NCBI GenBank assembly: GCA_949292175.1
Contig: CASEYJ010000016.1
Coordinates: 1 to 64,000, forward strand
Direction: 5' to 3'
Source of the DNA: an uncultured bacterium
GTDB lineage: Bacteria; Cyanobacteriota; Vampirovibrionia; Gastranaerophilales; Gastranaerophilaceae
DNA: 64,000 nt
Below the pieces are notes generated by a model. That model saw only the letters and a list, made by a program, of their open reading frames with translations. It had not been told where the DNA came from and searched no databases. The position numbers and the translations under genes were made by a program. Below are positions 1 to 7,655 of the stretch, piece by piece; positions within the stretch are counted from its first letter, which is position 1, and each line of letters begins with the position of its first letter.

Positions 1-94
1 AATAGATAGTTCTATATGCCGAATGTATAACTATGCTTATAAAACGAACTTAAAACAAATAAAAATAATAATAATTTCCCTTTTAATTTCCCTT

Positions 95-120
95 AACGAC
101 TATTCAAGTCGTTTTTTTTT
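95..120 (+). terminator. Rho-independent terminator of an upstream gene
   Basis: Stem AACGACT (95-101), 5-base loop, AGTCGTT (107-113), then a T-run to 120. It must end transcription entering from left of the window. The next promoter's -10 begins four bases after the T-run, so terminator and promoter are packed together. Confidence 0.8.
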
Positions 121-123
121 GCG

Positions 124-129
124 TATAAT
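124..129 (+). promoter_or_regulatory. -10 box (TATAAT) of a leaderless promoter
   Basis: A perfect TATAAT is followed by 6 bases and then the ATG at 136, so the transcript should start at or beside the A of ATG. No good -35 is seen because the spacer falls in the upstream terminator. No ribosome binding site precedes the ATG. Confidence 0.6.
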
Positions 130-135
130 TGACCT

Positions 136-960
136 ATGAGGAAATTGAGGATACTGTTTGGATATTTTGTGCTGATTTTAATTGCTATAAGTATGTTGTA
201 TCCTTTTTTTGTAATGGTTAACCTTTCTTTTGTAAAGAATGATGCCATTTTTTCACAGGCAGGAACTCTTTTTTATACCGGTTTGACGTTGGATAATTAT
301 AAGAATGTTTTTGAACAGTTACCGCTGGTGAGATATTTTGCAAATAGTCTTTTGGTTGCTTTGACTACAACTATTGGACAAGTTGTTTTTGCGTCTATGG
401 CTGGTTATGCATTTGCAAGATTGCATTTTAAATATAGAGAGACTCTGTTTCTATTAATTCTGATTACTATGTTGATACCACCACAAGTTAACATTATTCC
501 GTTATTCTTTTTAATGAGAGAATTGCATCTTATTGATACTTATTCCGCATTGATTTTGCCGGGGTTATTTGGTGGTTTTGGCATTTTTCTGATGAGGCAA
601 TATTTTTTAAGTTTTCCAAAAGACTTGGAAGAGGCTGCAAAAATTGACGGGTGTAATATTTTAGAAAGCTTTTTTAAGATTGCATTACCGTTAGCACTTC
701 CAACTGTTATGACTTTGGCGTTGTTTACGTTTGTTACTACTTGGAATAGTTTTATGTGGCCATTAATTGTTACAAATTCAGAGGGGATGAGAACTTTACC
801 TGTCGGGCTTGCTATTTTTAAAGGAAGTTTTCGTGAAATTACTCAATGGGGTGAACTTTTGGCTTGTTCTGTAATTTGTACAATCCCTGTGATTGGAGTC
901 TTTTTGGTCGGGAAAAAGTATTTTATAAATGATATTATGCAAGGCGGCGTAAAAGAGTAG
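136..960 (+). CDS. Carbohydrate ABC transporter permease, MalG/UgpE type
   Basis: Inner-membrane permease of 274 residues from the binding-protein-dependent sugar importers. About six hydrophobic segments are visible. The cytoplasmic EAA loop that docks the ATPase is clear near residues 160-185 (EEAAKIDGCN, then a hydrophobic stretch rich in L and P). Members of this family work as a heterodimer with a MalF-type partner, a solute-binding protein and an MsmK/UgpC-type ATPase. None of these lies beside it here, because the gene sits between a terminator and a zinc transporter gene. A related pair is found at 61012-62723. The start at 136 is chosen because a TATAAT lies 6 bases upstream, which implies leaderless translation. 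The substrate cannot be told from the sequence. Confidence 0.85.
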   Translation: MRKLRILFGYFVLILIAISMLYPFFVMVNLSFVKNDAIFSQAGTLFYTGLTLDNYKNVFEQLPLVRYFANSLLVALTTTIGQVVFASMAGYAFARLHFKYRETLFLLILITMLIPPQVNIIPLFFLMRELHLIDTYSALILPGLFGGFGIFLMRQYFLSFPKDLEEAAKIDGCNILESFFKIALPLALPTVMTLALFTFVTTWNSFMWPLIVTNSEGMRTLPVGLAIFKGSFREITQWGELLACSVICTIPVIGVFLVGKKYFINDIMQGGVKE

Positions 961-1017
961 TATTAAAAATTTTTTTTGTGATAGGATAATTAAGGAATAT
1001 TTGAAAGGATGTTAAGT

Positions 1018-1809
1018 ATGCCCCATAATTATGTAATAGCACTTTTAATAACTTTTTTGGCCGGGCTTGCAACAGCGATAGGTTCTGTCATTGCTTTTAT
1101 TATTAAAAAAGATAATCTAAAAGCTTTGTCTATCGGACTTGGTTTTTCAGCCGGTGTTATGATATTTTTGTCTTTCACGGATATTTTGCCTTCTGCTGGT
1201 GAGATGTTAAAGGTTGCTTTTCCTAATTCTCACGAGTGGGTTGTATATTTTTCATTTATTATAGGTATTTTAATTGCTATATTGATTGATTATTTTATTC
1301 CTGACCATATTCCTGAAAATGATTTGTTAAATCCTGAAGATGTTGCAGATGATGCTCATAAAATTAAGCGTGCCGGATTGCTTACGGCGGTTGCTATTTG
1401 TGTTCACAACTTTCCTGAAGGTATGGCGACATTCCTTTCAGCTTCTCATGATTTGACTTTAGGTATTTCTGTCGGTTTAGCTATTGCAATACATAATATT
1501 CCTGAAGGTATTGCTGTTGCTTTGCCTGTTTATCATGCAACCGGTAAAAAGCGTTATGCTACATTGTATGCTGCTCTCTCCGGTATAAGTGAACCAATTG
1601 GGGCTGTTATTGGAATGTTTCTTATTCATTTCTTTATGCCACAATTGATGATTGGCGCAGCTATGGCTGCGGTTGCCGGGATTATGATTTATATTTCTTT
1701 TGATACTTTGCTTCCGTTGGCTAAGGAATATGGTAATTGGCACCTTTCTATGATGGGTATTATTTCCGGAATGTTGTTTATTTGGATTAGTTTGTTGTTA
1801 TTGCCTTAA
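1018..1809 (+). CDS. zupT: ZIP-family metal transporter, ZupT-like
   Basis: Membrane importer of zinc and other divalent metals. It has about eight hydrophobic helices and both diagnostic helix motifs: HNFPEG near residue 130 and HNIPEG near residue 159, whose His and Glu residues form the metal-binding centre in ZIP proteins. The length (about 263 residues) and the GPVYHATG-like stretch after the second motif match bacterial ZupT. An in-frame ATG at 1009 also exists, but GAAAGG (1003-1008) touches it directly. The same Shine-Dalgarno is well spaced for the ATG at 1018, so 1018 is preferred. The gene stands alone, with 57 bases before the spm pair. Confidence 0.85.
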   Translation: MPHNYVIALLITFLAGLATAIGSVIAFIIKKDNLKALSIGLGFSAGVMIFLSFTDILPSAGEMLKVAFPNSHEWVVYFSFIIGILIAILIDYFIPDHIPENDLLNPEDVADDAHKIKRAGLLTAVAICVHNFPEGMATFLSASHDLTLGISVGLAIAIHNIPEGIAVALPVYHATGKKRYATLYAALSGISEPIGAVIGMFLIHFFMPQLMIGAAMAAVAGIMIYISFDTLLPLAKEYGNWHLSMMGIISGMLFIWISLLLLP

Positions 1810-1830
1810 TATTTCAAATTTGCAATGTTC

Positions 1831-1859
1831 TTGATGTTTAGCCTTAATAGTGTTTTAAT
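1831..1859 (+). promoter_or_regulatory. Leaderless promoter of the spmAB pair
   Basis: TTGATG (1831-1836), a 17-base spacer, then TTTAAT (1854-1859) with an extended -10 TGT before it. Six bases later comes the ATG at 1866. Transcription should start on the start codon, and no Shine-Dalgarno is present. Confidence 0.65.
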
Positions 1860-1865
1860 AATTTT

Positions 1866-2465
1866 ATGAATTATATTTTTTATTTGTTAATTGTTGTTTC
1901 TATTATTGCTGGTGCTATAAATGGGAAGTTGAACGATGTGGTCAATGCAATTTTGTCCGGAGCTGAACTTTCTGTTAAGGTTGCATTTTCACTTATTGGA
2001 ATAATGGCTTTTTGGCTTGGAATGATGAAGATTGCCGAGAAGTGTGGTTTGATTGCAATTATTGCAAAAATCATCAAGCCGATTACGAAATTTTTGTTTA
2101 ATGAAATTCCTGAGGATTCTCCTGCTATCGGTGATATTGCAATGAGTTTTTCGGCGAATGCTTTTGGGTTGACAAATGCTGCAACTCCAATTGGAATTAA
2201 GGCAATGGAAGAGTTACAAAGACAAAATGTTGATAAAAGTAGCGCTTCAAATGCTATGTGCGTATTTTTGGCGATGAACACTGCTGGGTTTCAATTGATT
2301 CCTGCTACTGTTATTGCTGTTTTAATTGGTGTTGGGTATAAAAATCCAACGGCTATTATTGCACCGACTTTGCTTGTGACATCAGTTACTTTTGTTTTCG
2401 CAATTTTGCTTGCTAAGTTGTTCCAACGCTTTTGGGTTCCTCAGAATAGAAAGGAGGCTGAATAA
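1866..2465 (+). CDS. spmA: Spore maturation protein A homologue (SpmA, Gate-domain membrane protein)
   Basis: Integral membrane protein of 199 residues with the nucleoside-recognition (Gate) domain shared by SpmA, SpmB and nucleoside transporters. Recognisable SpmA features are the N-terminal helix, the segment around residues 75-105 with S-A-N-A-F-G-L-T-N-A-A-T-P-I-G, and the late hydrophobic helix. In Bacillus, SpmA and SpmB act in spore core dehydration. Homologues are common in bacteria that do not sporulate, where their role is unknown. The stop codon overlaps the start of spmB in a TAATG, so the two are translationally coupled. Nothing else in the window suggests sporulation. Confidence 0.85.
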   Translation: MNYIFYLLIVVSIIAGAINGKLNDVVNAILSGAELSVKVAFSLIGIMAFWLGMMKIAEKCGLIAIIAKIIKPITKFLFNEIPEDSPAIGDIAMSFSANAFGLTNAATPIGIKAMEELQRQNVDKSSASNAMCVFLAMNTAGFQLIPATVIAVLIGVGYKNPTAIIAPTLLVTSVTFVFAILLAKLFQRFWVPQNRKEAE

Positions 2466-3001
2466 TGCTTCATTCTATTATGAATTTTATTTCACTTTGG
2501 GCTTTACCCTTGATTTTGCTTTTAATTCTCACTATGGGGTTGGTTAAGAAAGTTCCTCTATACGAAGTGTTTACTGATGGCGCGAAAGAAGGGTTTAGTG
2601 TGTCAATTAATATTATCCCTTATTTAGTCGCAATAATTGTAGCTATTTCGATGCTCAGGGCTTCCGGAATTATTGAGATGGCTGGAGAATTCCTAGCTCC
2701 GGTTTTAGCTCATTTTAATACTCCTGCTGATGTTATTCCTATAATGCTTGTTAGATCTCTTTCTGGTTCTGCGGCTCTTGGTATTTTTTCTGATATTGCT
2801 CATAATTTGGGGCCTGATAATTATGCGACAACCCTTGCTGCTGTAATGGTTGGAAGCAGTGAAACAACTTTTTATGTGTTAGCTGTGTATTTTGGAGCTG
2901 TTGGAATTTCTAAGCTAAGATATGCACTCATTGTAGGGCTTATTGCAGATTTAGTTGGGATTATCCTCGCAATTACGGTTTGTAATTTTATGTTTGCGTA
3001 A
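2465..3001 (+). CDS. spmB: Spore maturation protein B homologue (SpmB)
   Basis: Second half of the SpmA/SpmB pair, 178 residues, with four to five hydrophobic segments. The Gate-domain signature is clear in the middle (P-I-M-L-V-R-S-L-S-G-S-A-A-L-G, about residues 95-110, then G-S-S-E-T-T-F-Y-V-L-A-V-Y near 137-150). It begins inside the stop codon of spmA and probably forms a membrane complex with it. Its 3' end overlaps the convergent zinc-ribbon gene by 14 bases. The substrate, if it is a transporter, is unknown. Confidence 0.85.
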   Translation: MLHSIMNFISLWALPLILLLILTMGLVKKVPLYEVFTDGAKEGFSVSINIIPYLVAIIVAISMLRASGIIEMAGEFLAPVLAHFNTPADVIPIMLVRSLSGSAALGIFSDIAHNLGPDNYATTLAAVMVGSSETTFYVLAVYFGAVGISKLRYALIVGLIADLVGIILAITVCNFMFA

Positions 3002-3359
3002 GTAGTCGTAGATTTTCTTTCTCTGTGCGATCCAGCCAGCTTTGAGTTATTTCTTCTACGTTAGCCTCAATTACAGTTTTTACCAGGACTGCGTAGTTTA
3101 TATCTATAAAATTTATTTTGGGTACTTGTTCTATTATATATTCTTTTTCTCCACAGTTATGGCAGAACTTTTCTTCAGGAATAACTTCCCCATCCTTAAT
3201 AATCGCTTTCAGTTTTACTCCACAGCATTTGCATCGTGTTATGTACCATCTGTTTTCTATTAATTCTCCGCAGTCAGGACAATAGCTGATATCTTCTGAT
3301 GGCAAAACTTTTGGGTGTTGACATTTTTTTCGATTTTGAAAAAATTTTAGCAAGTTCAT
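2988..3359 (-). CDS. Small double zinc-ribbon protein, function unknown
   Basis: A 123-residue soluble protein. Residues about 14-80 hold three Cys pairs, CPDCG, CKCCG and CHNCG, spaced as in zinc ribbons, and a further Cys at residue 13. The C-terminal third is acidic and helical (V-I-E-A-N-V-E-E-I-T). No catalytic motif is visible and I do not recognise a named family. It runs convergently into spmB, with overlapping 3' ends. AAGG precedes the ATG at short distance. It could be a protein or nucleic-acid adaptor, but that is a guess. Confidence 0.7.
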   Translation of the reverse strand: MNLLKFFQNRKKCQHPKVLPSEDISYCPDCGELIENRWYITRCKCCGVKLKAIIKDGEVIPEEKFCHNCGEKEYIIEQVPKINFIDINYAVLVKTVIEANVEEITQSWLDRTEKENLRLLTQT

Positions 3360-3427
3360 ACCTTGTTTTTACGTCTTTTTTTTAGAAAGTCAATTTATTT
3401 TGGTAAATATTTTAATTAGTATTAATT

Positions 3428-3482
3428 GTAAGACTAAAGTCTTATATATTTTTTTCGTAATGCTAAAGTCCTACATATTTTG
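3428..3482. repeat. Imperfect 29-bp direct repeat with a self-complementary core
   Basis: Two adjacent copies, 3428-3456 and 3457-3482, share GTAA..CTAAAGTC.TA.ATATTTT. The first copy folds as TAAGAC-TAAA-GTCTTA followed by an AT/T tract, so it could act as a weak terminator on the + strand. The rest of the 3360-3570 gap shows only AT-rich sequence and the Shine-Dalgarno AAGGAG of the next gene. Confidence 0.5.
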
Positions 3483-3570
3483 GCTCGTTTTTCTCCGGTT
3501 TTAAATCACAATTCTGTTCAATAGTTTTTCATTATAACGACCTTTATTCTGTACCTAAGGAGTTGTTATT

Positions 3571-4527
3571 ATGAAAAATTTTGTTCTACTAATTGCATTT
3601 GCATTATTGTTAAACGGTGGAGTCTCTAATGCTCTGACTTCAACTCAGGCTACTTTAGGAAAAATTGAGGATTCTTTATACGGGTTTCAATACAATAACG
3701 AGAGTGACTTGTCACGTTTAAGTCGTATTGAAAATACTGTATACGGTACAACTTCCTCAAAGCCACAGGCTGAGCGACTGGCAAAATTGAGTAAAGATAT
3801 TTCTGCGGACTCTATCGGAAAGGAAATTGAGCCTGTTGAAGATACTTTTGCTGAAAATCCTGATTATATAGAAGAAGAGCCTGTTGCATCGGCTGATGTT
3901 AGTTACCCTGCGGTTGATGAAATGGAACAACAAGTTTTTAAGCAGGCATTTCCTAAGCAAGATATAAAGACAAGACTTTCTAATCTTGAAAAAAAGATGT
4001 TTAATAAAACCTACTCAGATGATTTATCTACTCGTGTGGACAGGCTTAAGGCTGAAATAAAACCGCCTTCATTGATGGATAATAGAGTTGCTCAGTCCTC
4101 AAATGCTTTTTATGATGAAGATGTTCCACCTGTTCAATCTGATTTTTATTTGAATAAATACGCTCCTCAAAATCAGTTTGATTATTATGCATACAACGAT
4201 ATGAACAACAGACGAGCTCAGTCTTATGATAGTTATAGTCCTAGTCCTACACCTAAAAAGGTTTCATTATCAACTGTTGAAAAGGGTTTGTTAAAGCAAA
4301 ATTATGCTCAAGATTCAACTGAAAATCGTTTATCTCGTCTTGAAAATTATATGTTTGGTACAGAGTTTTCCTCAGAAGATACTCAAACCAGACTTGATAG
4401 AATTTCCAGTGCATATTATGCTCAAAAGTCAGCAGGAAAATATGATTCAAACAAGTTTTCTCAAAATGTAGGTACTGCGCTGCAAATTGGAACATTATTG
4501 CTGATGGTGCTAGCTTGTATCCTATAA
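3571..4527 (+). CDS. Exported protein with repeated RL-x-x-LE-x-x-x-(F/Y)G motifs
   Basis: A 318-residue envelope protein. It opens with a signal peptide (about residues 1-22, ending near N-A-L-T). It then carries at least five copies of a short helical motif of the type R-L-S-R-L-E-N-x-M-F-G, near residues 30-38, 50-58, 135-145, 255-270 and 280-290, separated by low-complexity linkers rich in Ser, Pro, Tyr and Asn. The C-terminus (about 298-318) is a single hydrophobic helix, so it may be anchored at both ends or have a C-terminal anchor. AAGGAG precedes the ATG. No enzyme family is recognised; a structural or peptidoglycan-proximal role is possible. Confidence 0.75.
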   Translation: MKNFVLLIAFALLLNGGVSNALTSTQATLGKIEDSLYGFQYNNESDLSRLSRIENTVYGTTSSKPQAERLAKLSKDISADSIGKEIEPVEDTFAENPDYIEEEPVASADVSYPAVDEMEQQVFKQAFPKQDIKTRLSNLEKKMFNKTYSDDLSTRVDRLKAEIKPPSLMDNRVAQSSNAFYDEDVPPVQSDFYLNKYAPQNQFDYYAYNDMNNRRAQSYDSYSPSPTPKKVSLSTVEKGLLKQNYAQDSTENRLSRLENYMFGTEFSSEDTQTRLDRISSAYYAQKSAGKYDSNKFSQNVGTALQIGTLLLMVLACIL

Positions 4528-4530
4528 AAA

Positions 4531-4559
4531 AATTCCGGAATTATTTCCGGAATTTTTTT
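4531..4559. terminator. Bidirectional terminator
   Basis: AATTCCGGAA (4531-4540), a 4-base loop, TTCCGGAATT (4545-4554), with A-run before and T-run after. It lies between the converging genes at 3571-4527 and 4562-5320 and can serve both. Confidence 0.85.
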
Positions 4560-4561
4560 GT

Positions 4562-5320
4562 TTATATGTGTAAAATAAATCCGCCTTTATCGGCATTTTG
4601 TAATTTTTCACCATCAATTTTCGCACGGAGGTTTTTGATGTATTTATAAACATAATCTCTAGGTAATTCCAAGATTGCTGCTAGATCTTTAGCATAAACA
4701 ATCTGGTTTTTATTCTTTGCAAAATGATCGAAAACTTTCTGTTCTCTATCAGTAAGAGCTTTTTTGAATACAACTCTAACTTCATCTCTAAAAGCATCTC
4801 CAGTTGATTTTGTACTTAACACTTCTTTCTTAGCAGCTTTAGCAGTTTTTGTTGAAGTTGCTTTTTTAGTTGTTTTCGTTATCGTAGTCTTAACTGCTTT
4901 TGCTGTTGTAACTGTTTTAGTAGTTTTCTTTGTTGTAGCTTTTTTTACTTTAACAGGTTTTTCGATTTCAGTTTTTTCGATAGTTTCTTCGTTATCAACA
5001 GCAGATTTAGTTGGTTTAATTTCGTCAGCACTAGCAAGGCTTAGTTTTAACTTAGAAATAGAAAATGGCGAAGGTGCAATTTCCTGTTCTCTTTCGAAAG
5101 CTCTTTGTGCGATTGTACTAATTCTTTCAGTTCTAGGTTGAACCCAATCTTCTGAAGTTGAGACTACAGGTTTTCCGTGTAATACAATGTCAATTAAATC
5201 ATTTGTAGGCTTGTCTTCTTCTATTTTTTTCCCTAATCTGGCAGCGTACTCCTCTAAAGTAATTTTTTCTAATGAGCTTCTCCATTGCTTAATCTCTTCC
5301 TTGCTCAGATATTCCGACAT
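4562..5320 (-). CDS. Histone-H1-like Lys/Thr/Ala-rich protein with C-terminal winged helix
   Basis: A 252-residue protein in three parts. The N-terminal part (1-115) is acidic and mixed. A very basic, low-complexity segment (about 118-165) is built from K-K-T-T-K, T-T-A-K-A-V-K and K-A-A-K-K runs, like the tail of histone H1 and bacterial H1-like proteins. A compact C-terminal domain (about 178-252, L-T-D-R-E-Q-K-V-F-D-H-F through K-G-G-F-I-L-H-I) resembles the winged helix of OmpR-type or forkhead-like DNA-binding domains. Together these suggest a nucleoid-binding protein or global regulator. AAGGAG lies 8 bases before the ATG. No exact family is recognised. Confidence 0.7.
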   Translation of the reverse strand: MSEYLSKEEIKQWRSSLEKITLEEYAARLGKKIEEDKPTNDLIDIVLHGKPVVSTSEDWVQPRTERISTIAQRAFEREQEIAPSPFSISKLKLSLASADEIKPTKSAVDNEETIEKTEIEKPVKVKKATTKKTTKTVTTAKAVKTTITKTTKKATSTKTAKAAKKEVLSTKSTGDAFRDEVRVVFKKALTDREQKVFDHFAKNKNQIVYAKDLAAILELPRDYVYKYIKNLRAKIDGEKLQNADKGGFILHI

Positions 5321-5504
5321 TCCTGAATCTCCTTAATTATGTGTATCTTTTACTAAACTTATTTTGTAGAAAATTTTAATCAATGTTCTCTCTAAAACAA
5401 GTATTGTTCGTTCTTTGTATAAATACTGTAACACGAACCATGCCAAAAAGTTCAAAATGTTTCGTAACGTAAATTTTTTATTTGAAATTTTTACAAATTT
5501 AACA

Positions 5505-5663
5505 CTACTTTTCGTACGAAACAGTTAGTTTAATGGTTTGGTCATTACATTCAATAATCGCCCAGCGCAAAACTTTCAGCCCTTTTTTTAAAAGGGCTGA
5601 TTCAATCTTTTCACTTGTTAATGGTAGTGATAATTTTAACTCTATATCTTCTGAAATTATCAT
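5505..5663 (-). CDS. 52-residue ORF coupled to glmS, function unknown
   Basis: The ATG at 5663 follows the glmS stop codon by two bases (TAA-AA-ATG), so translation is probably coupled. The predicted peptide runs from M-I-I-S-E-D-I-E-L-K to V-S-Y-E-K with no signal peptide and no Cys pairs. An A-run of seven lies mid-gene but the frame stays open across it. There is no independent Shine-Dalgarno. I do not recognise a family. The remaining gap 5321-5504 shows only AT-rich sequence. Confidence 0.5.
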   Translation of the reverse strand: MIISEDIELKLSLPLTSEKIESALLKKGLKVLRWAIIECNDQTIKLTVSYEK

Positions 5664-5665
5664 TT

Positions 5666-7510
5666 TTATTCAACCGTAACTGATTTTGCAAGGTTTCTTG
5701 GCTGGTCTACATCTTTACCAAGATATTCTGCAATATAGTATGCTAGTAATTGCAGTGGAACTATGGCCATTATTGGCGATAGCAGTTCTTGAATTTCAGG
5801 TACTTCGATAATATATTCAAACAAATCTTTAAGTTTTTCATCTTTTGAATTTGTCAACGCAATCATTCTTGCATTACGAGCCTTTGCTTCTTCGCTGTTA
5901 GATAAAAGTTTTTCGTATACGCTGCCTTGCATTAATATTGATAATACCGGCATTGATTCATCAAGCATTGCAATAGGTCCGTGCTTGAGTTCTCCGGCAG
6001 GGTATCCTGTTGCATTGATATAACTTATTTCTTTAAGTTTTAATGCTCCTTCTAACGCTGTTGGGAAGTTTATGCCGCGAGCAATGTAGATGAAATCTTT
6101 TGTATTTGCGTATGCTTTAGCGCATTTTTGGATTTGTTCTTTATGTGAAAGCATTTGTTCAATTTTTTGAGGAAGTTGTGTTAAATCTGTTTTAAGTGAT
6201 TTTAGAACAGATTCGTCCAAGCTTCCTTTGATTTCTGCCATATACATTGCAAGCAGGTAGAATGATACAACTTGCGCTACGTAAGATTTTGTTGCGGCAA
6301 CAGAAACTTCAATTCCGGCACTTACAGGGACCAAGCTGTCAGCTTCTCTTGCCATTGCACTGTCAGGACGGTTTGTAATAATCAAAACGTGTGAACCTTT
6401 GGCTTTGGCTTGCTTAATAGCTGTCAGTGTATCCGCAGTTTCACCAGATTGAGAAACTCCTATAACAAGAGTTTTTGCATCTGTCACAGTCTTTCTGTAA
6501 ATATATTCACTTGATGCTTCTACGTCAACTGCAATTCCGCAGAAGTTTTCAATGATGTACTTACCGATCATTGCTGCGTGAAGTGATGTTCCGCAAGCTA
6601 TGATTTGAATTCTGTTTAAATCTTTTAATGTGTCTTTTGTAAGTTTTACTTCGTTTAAGATAATTGGCTCTTCGGATGTGTGAATTTTACCTACCAAAAT
6701 GTTTCTTATAACGTCAGGTTGTTCGTGGATTTCTTTAAGCATAAAGTGTTTGTAACCCATTTTGCTCAAAGCAACCGGTTCCCAAGGTAGTGTTTCAATT
6801 TTTTGTTCAAGTTCCTTACCTTCTTCGTTTATCAGAACCATTTTACCTTTTGTTAGGGTGACAATTTGGTTGTCATTCAGGTACATTGCTTTTTTGGTAT
6901 GTTTTATGATAGCCGGAACATCTGAAGCTACATAATATTCATTCTCGCCAATTCCGATAACTAATGGTGCATTTCTCTTTGTTGCGACAATTTTGTCTTT
7001 TTCGTCATTATGGATTACACAAAGAGCATATGCGCCCTCAATTTCTTTTGTTGCAAGAAGTACAGCTTTTGTTAAATCTTTTGTTTGTTCATATTTGTAT
7101 GCAATCAAATGTGCAACAGCTTCAGTATCAGTTTGAGTTTTGAACTTTGCGCCTAATTGTTCTAACTTCGCTTTAAGTTCCTTGTAATTTTCAATGATAC
7201 CGTTGTGAACAACTGCAAGATTTCCACAATTACAAGTGTGTGGGTGTGCATTAACAACAGTTGGAGCTCCGTGTGTTGCCCAACGAATGTGTCCTATACC
7301 GTATGTTGAAGCTTGGAATTCTGCTTTGTGCTGCATTAATACGCTGCTTAAGTTATCAAGTTTACCTTCAGCTTTATATATTAAAACTTTTTCTGCACCT
7401 TCGACAGCTATACCGGCAGAGTCGTATCCTCTGTATTCAAGCTGATGAAGTCCGTCGATAAGTATATCAACGACAGGTTTATCTCCAATATATCCCACAA
7501 TTCCACACAT
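5666..7510 (-). CDS. glmS: Glutamine--fructose-6-phosphate aminotransferase (isomerizing)
   Basis: Makes glucosamine-6-phosphate from fructose-6-phosphate and glutamine, the first step towards UDP-GlcNAc for peptidoglycan and lipopolysaccharide. The length, 614 residues, is normal. The N-terminal class II glutaminase begins M-C-G-I-V-G-Y with the nucleophile Cys2 and has R-G-Y-D-S-A-G near 28. Two SIS sugar-isomerase domains follow (about 290-425 and 460-600), with A-C-G-T-S near 305, S-Q-S-G-E-T near 352, and the closing D-Q-P-R-N-L-A-K-S-V-T-V-E typical of the family. A Shine-Dalgarno AGGAGAGG precedes the ATG. No glmS-type ribozyme is seen upstream. It uses the fructose-6-phosphate interconverted by Pgi (13906-15294). 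Confidence 0.97.
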   Translation of the reverse strand: MCGIVGYIGDKPVVDILIDGLHQLEYRGYDSAGIAVEGAEKVLIYKAEGKLDNLSSVLMQHKAEFQASTYGIGHIRWATHGAPTVVNAHPHTCNCGNLAVVHNGIIENYKELKAKLEQLGAKFKTQTDTEAVAHLIAYKYEQTKDLTKAVLLATKEIEGAYALCVIHNDEKDKIVATKRNAPLVIGIGENEYYVASDVPAIIKHTKKAMYLNDNQIVTLTKGKMVLINEEGKELEQKIETLPWEPVALSKMGYKHFMLKEIHEQPDVIRNILVGKIHTSEEPIILNEVKLTKDTLKDLNRIQIIACGTSLHAAMIGKYIIENFCGIAVDVEASSEYIYRKTVTDAKTLVIGVSQSGETADTLTAIKQAKAKGSHVLIITNRPDSAMAREADSLVPVSAGIEVSVAATKSYVAQVVSFYLLAMYMAEIKGSLDESVLKSLKTDLTQLPQKIEQMLSHKEQIQKCAKAYANTKDFIYIARGINFPTALEGALKLKEISYINATGYPAGELKHGPIAMLDESMPVLSILMQGSVYEKLLSNSEEAKARNARMIALTNSKDEKLKDLFEYIIEVPEIQELLSPIMAIVPLQLLAYYIAEYLGKDVDQPRNLAKSVTVE

Positions 7511-7604
7511 GTTTTTACCTCTCCTTTATAAAAATAAGTCTGTATTGTTATTATAGCATTAAAAATCTAAAAGTTAAAATCTTTATAAAAGTTTTATCTA
7601 ACTA

Positions 7605-7636
7605 CAAAAAAGAACCCGTCTTTAAGGCGGGTTCTT
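7605..7636 (-). terminator. Rho-independent terminator of the exported-protein gene
   Basis: An 11-bp stem (7610-7620 with 7626-7636, one G-U pair), 5-base loop, and on the minus strand a T-run at 7609-7605. It follows the gene 7656-8339 and lies upstream of the glmS start. Confidence 0.85.
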
Positions 7637-7655
7637 GATGTAAATCTTATTTTTA

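Noticed and set aside
5505..5663. Possible frameshift or -1 slippery site at the A-run in the ORF after glmS
   Set aside because: A careful count gives seven As, and the frame continues without interruption.
7511..7655. glmS ribozyme or riboswitch upstream of glmS
   Set aside because: The short leader holds only a terminator of the neighbouring gene and a Shine-Dalgarno; no ribozyme core is visible.
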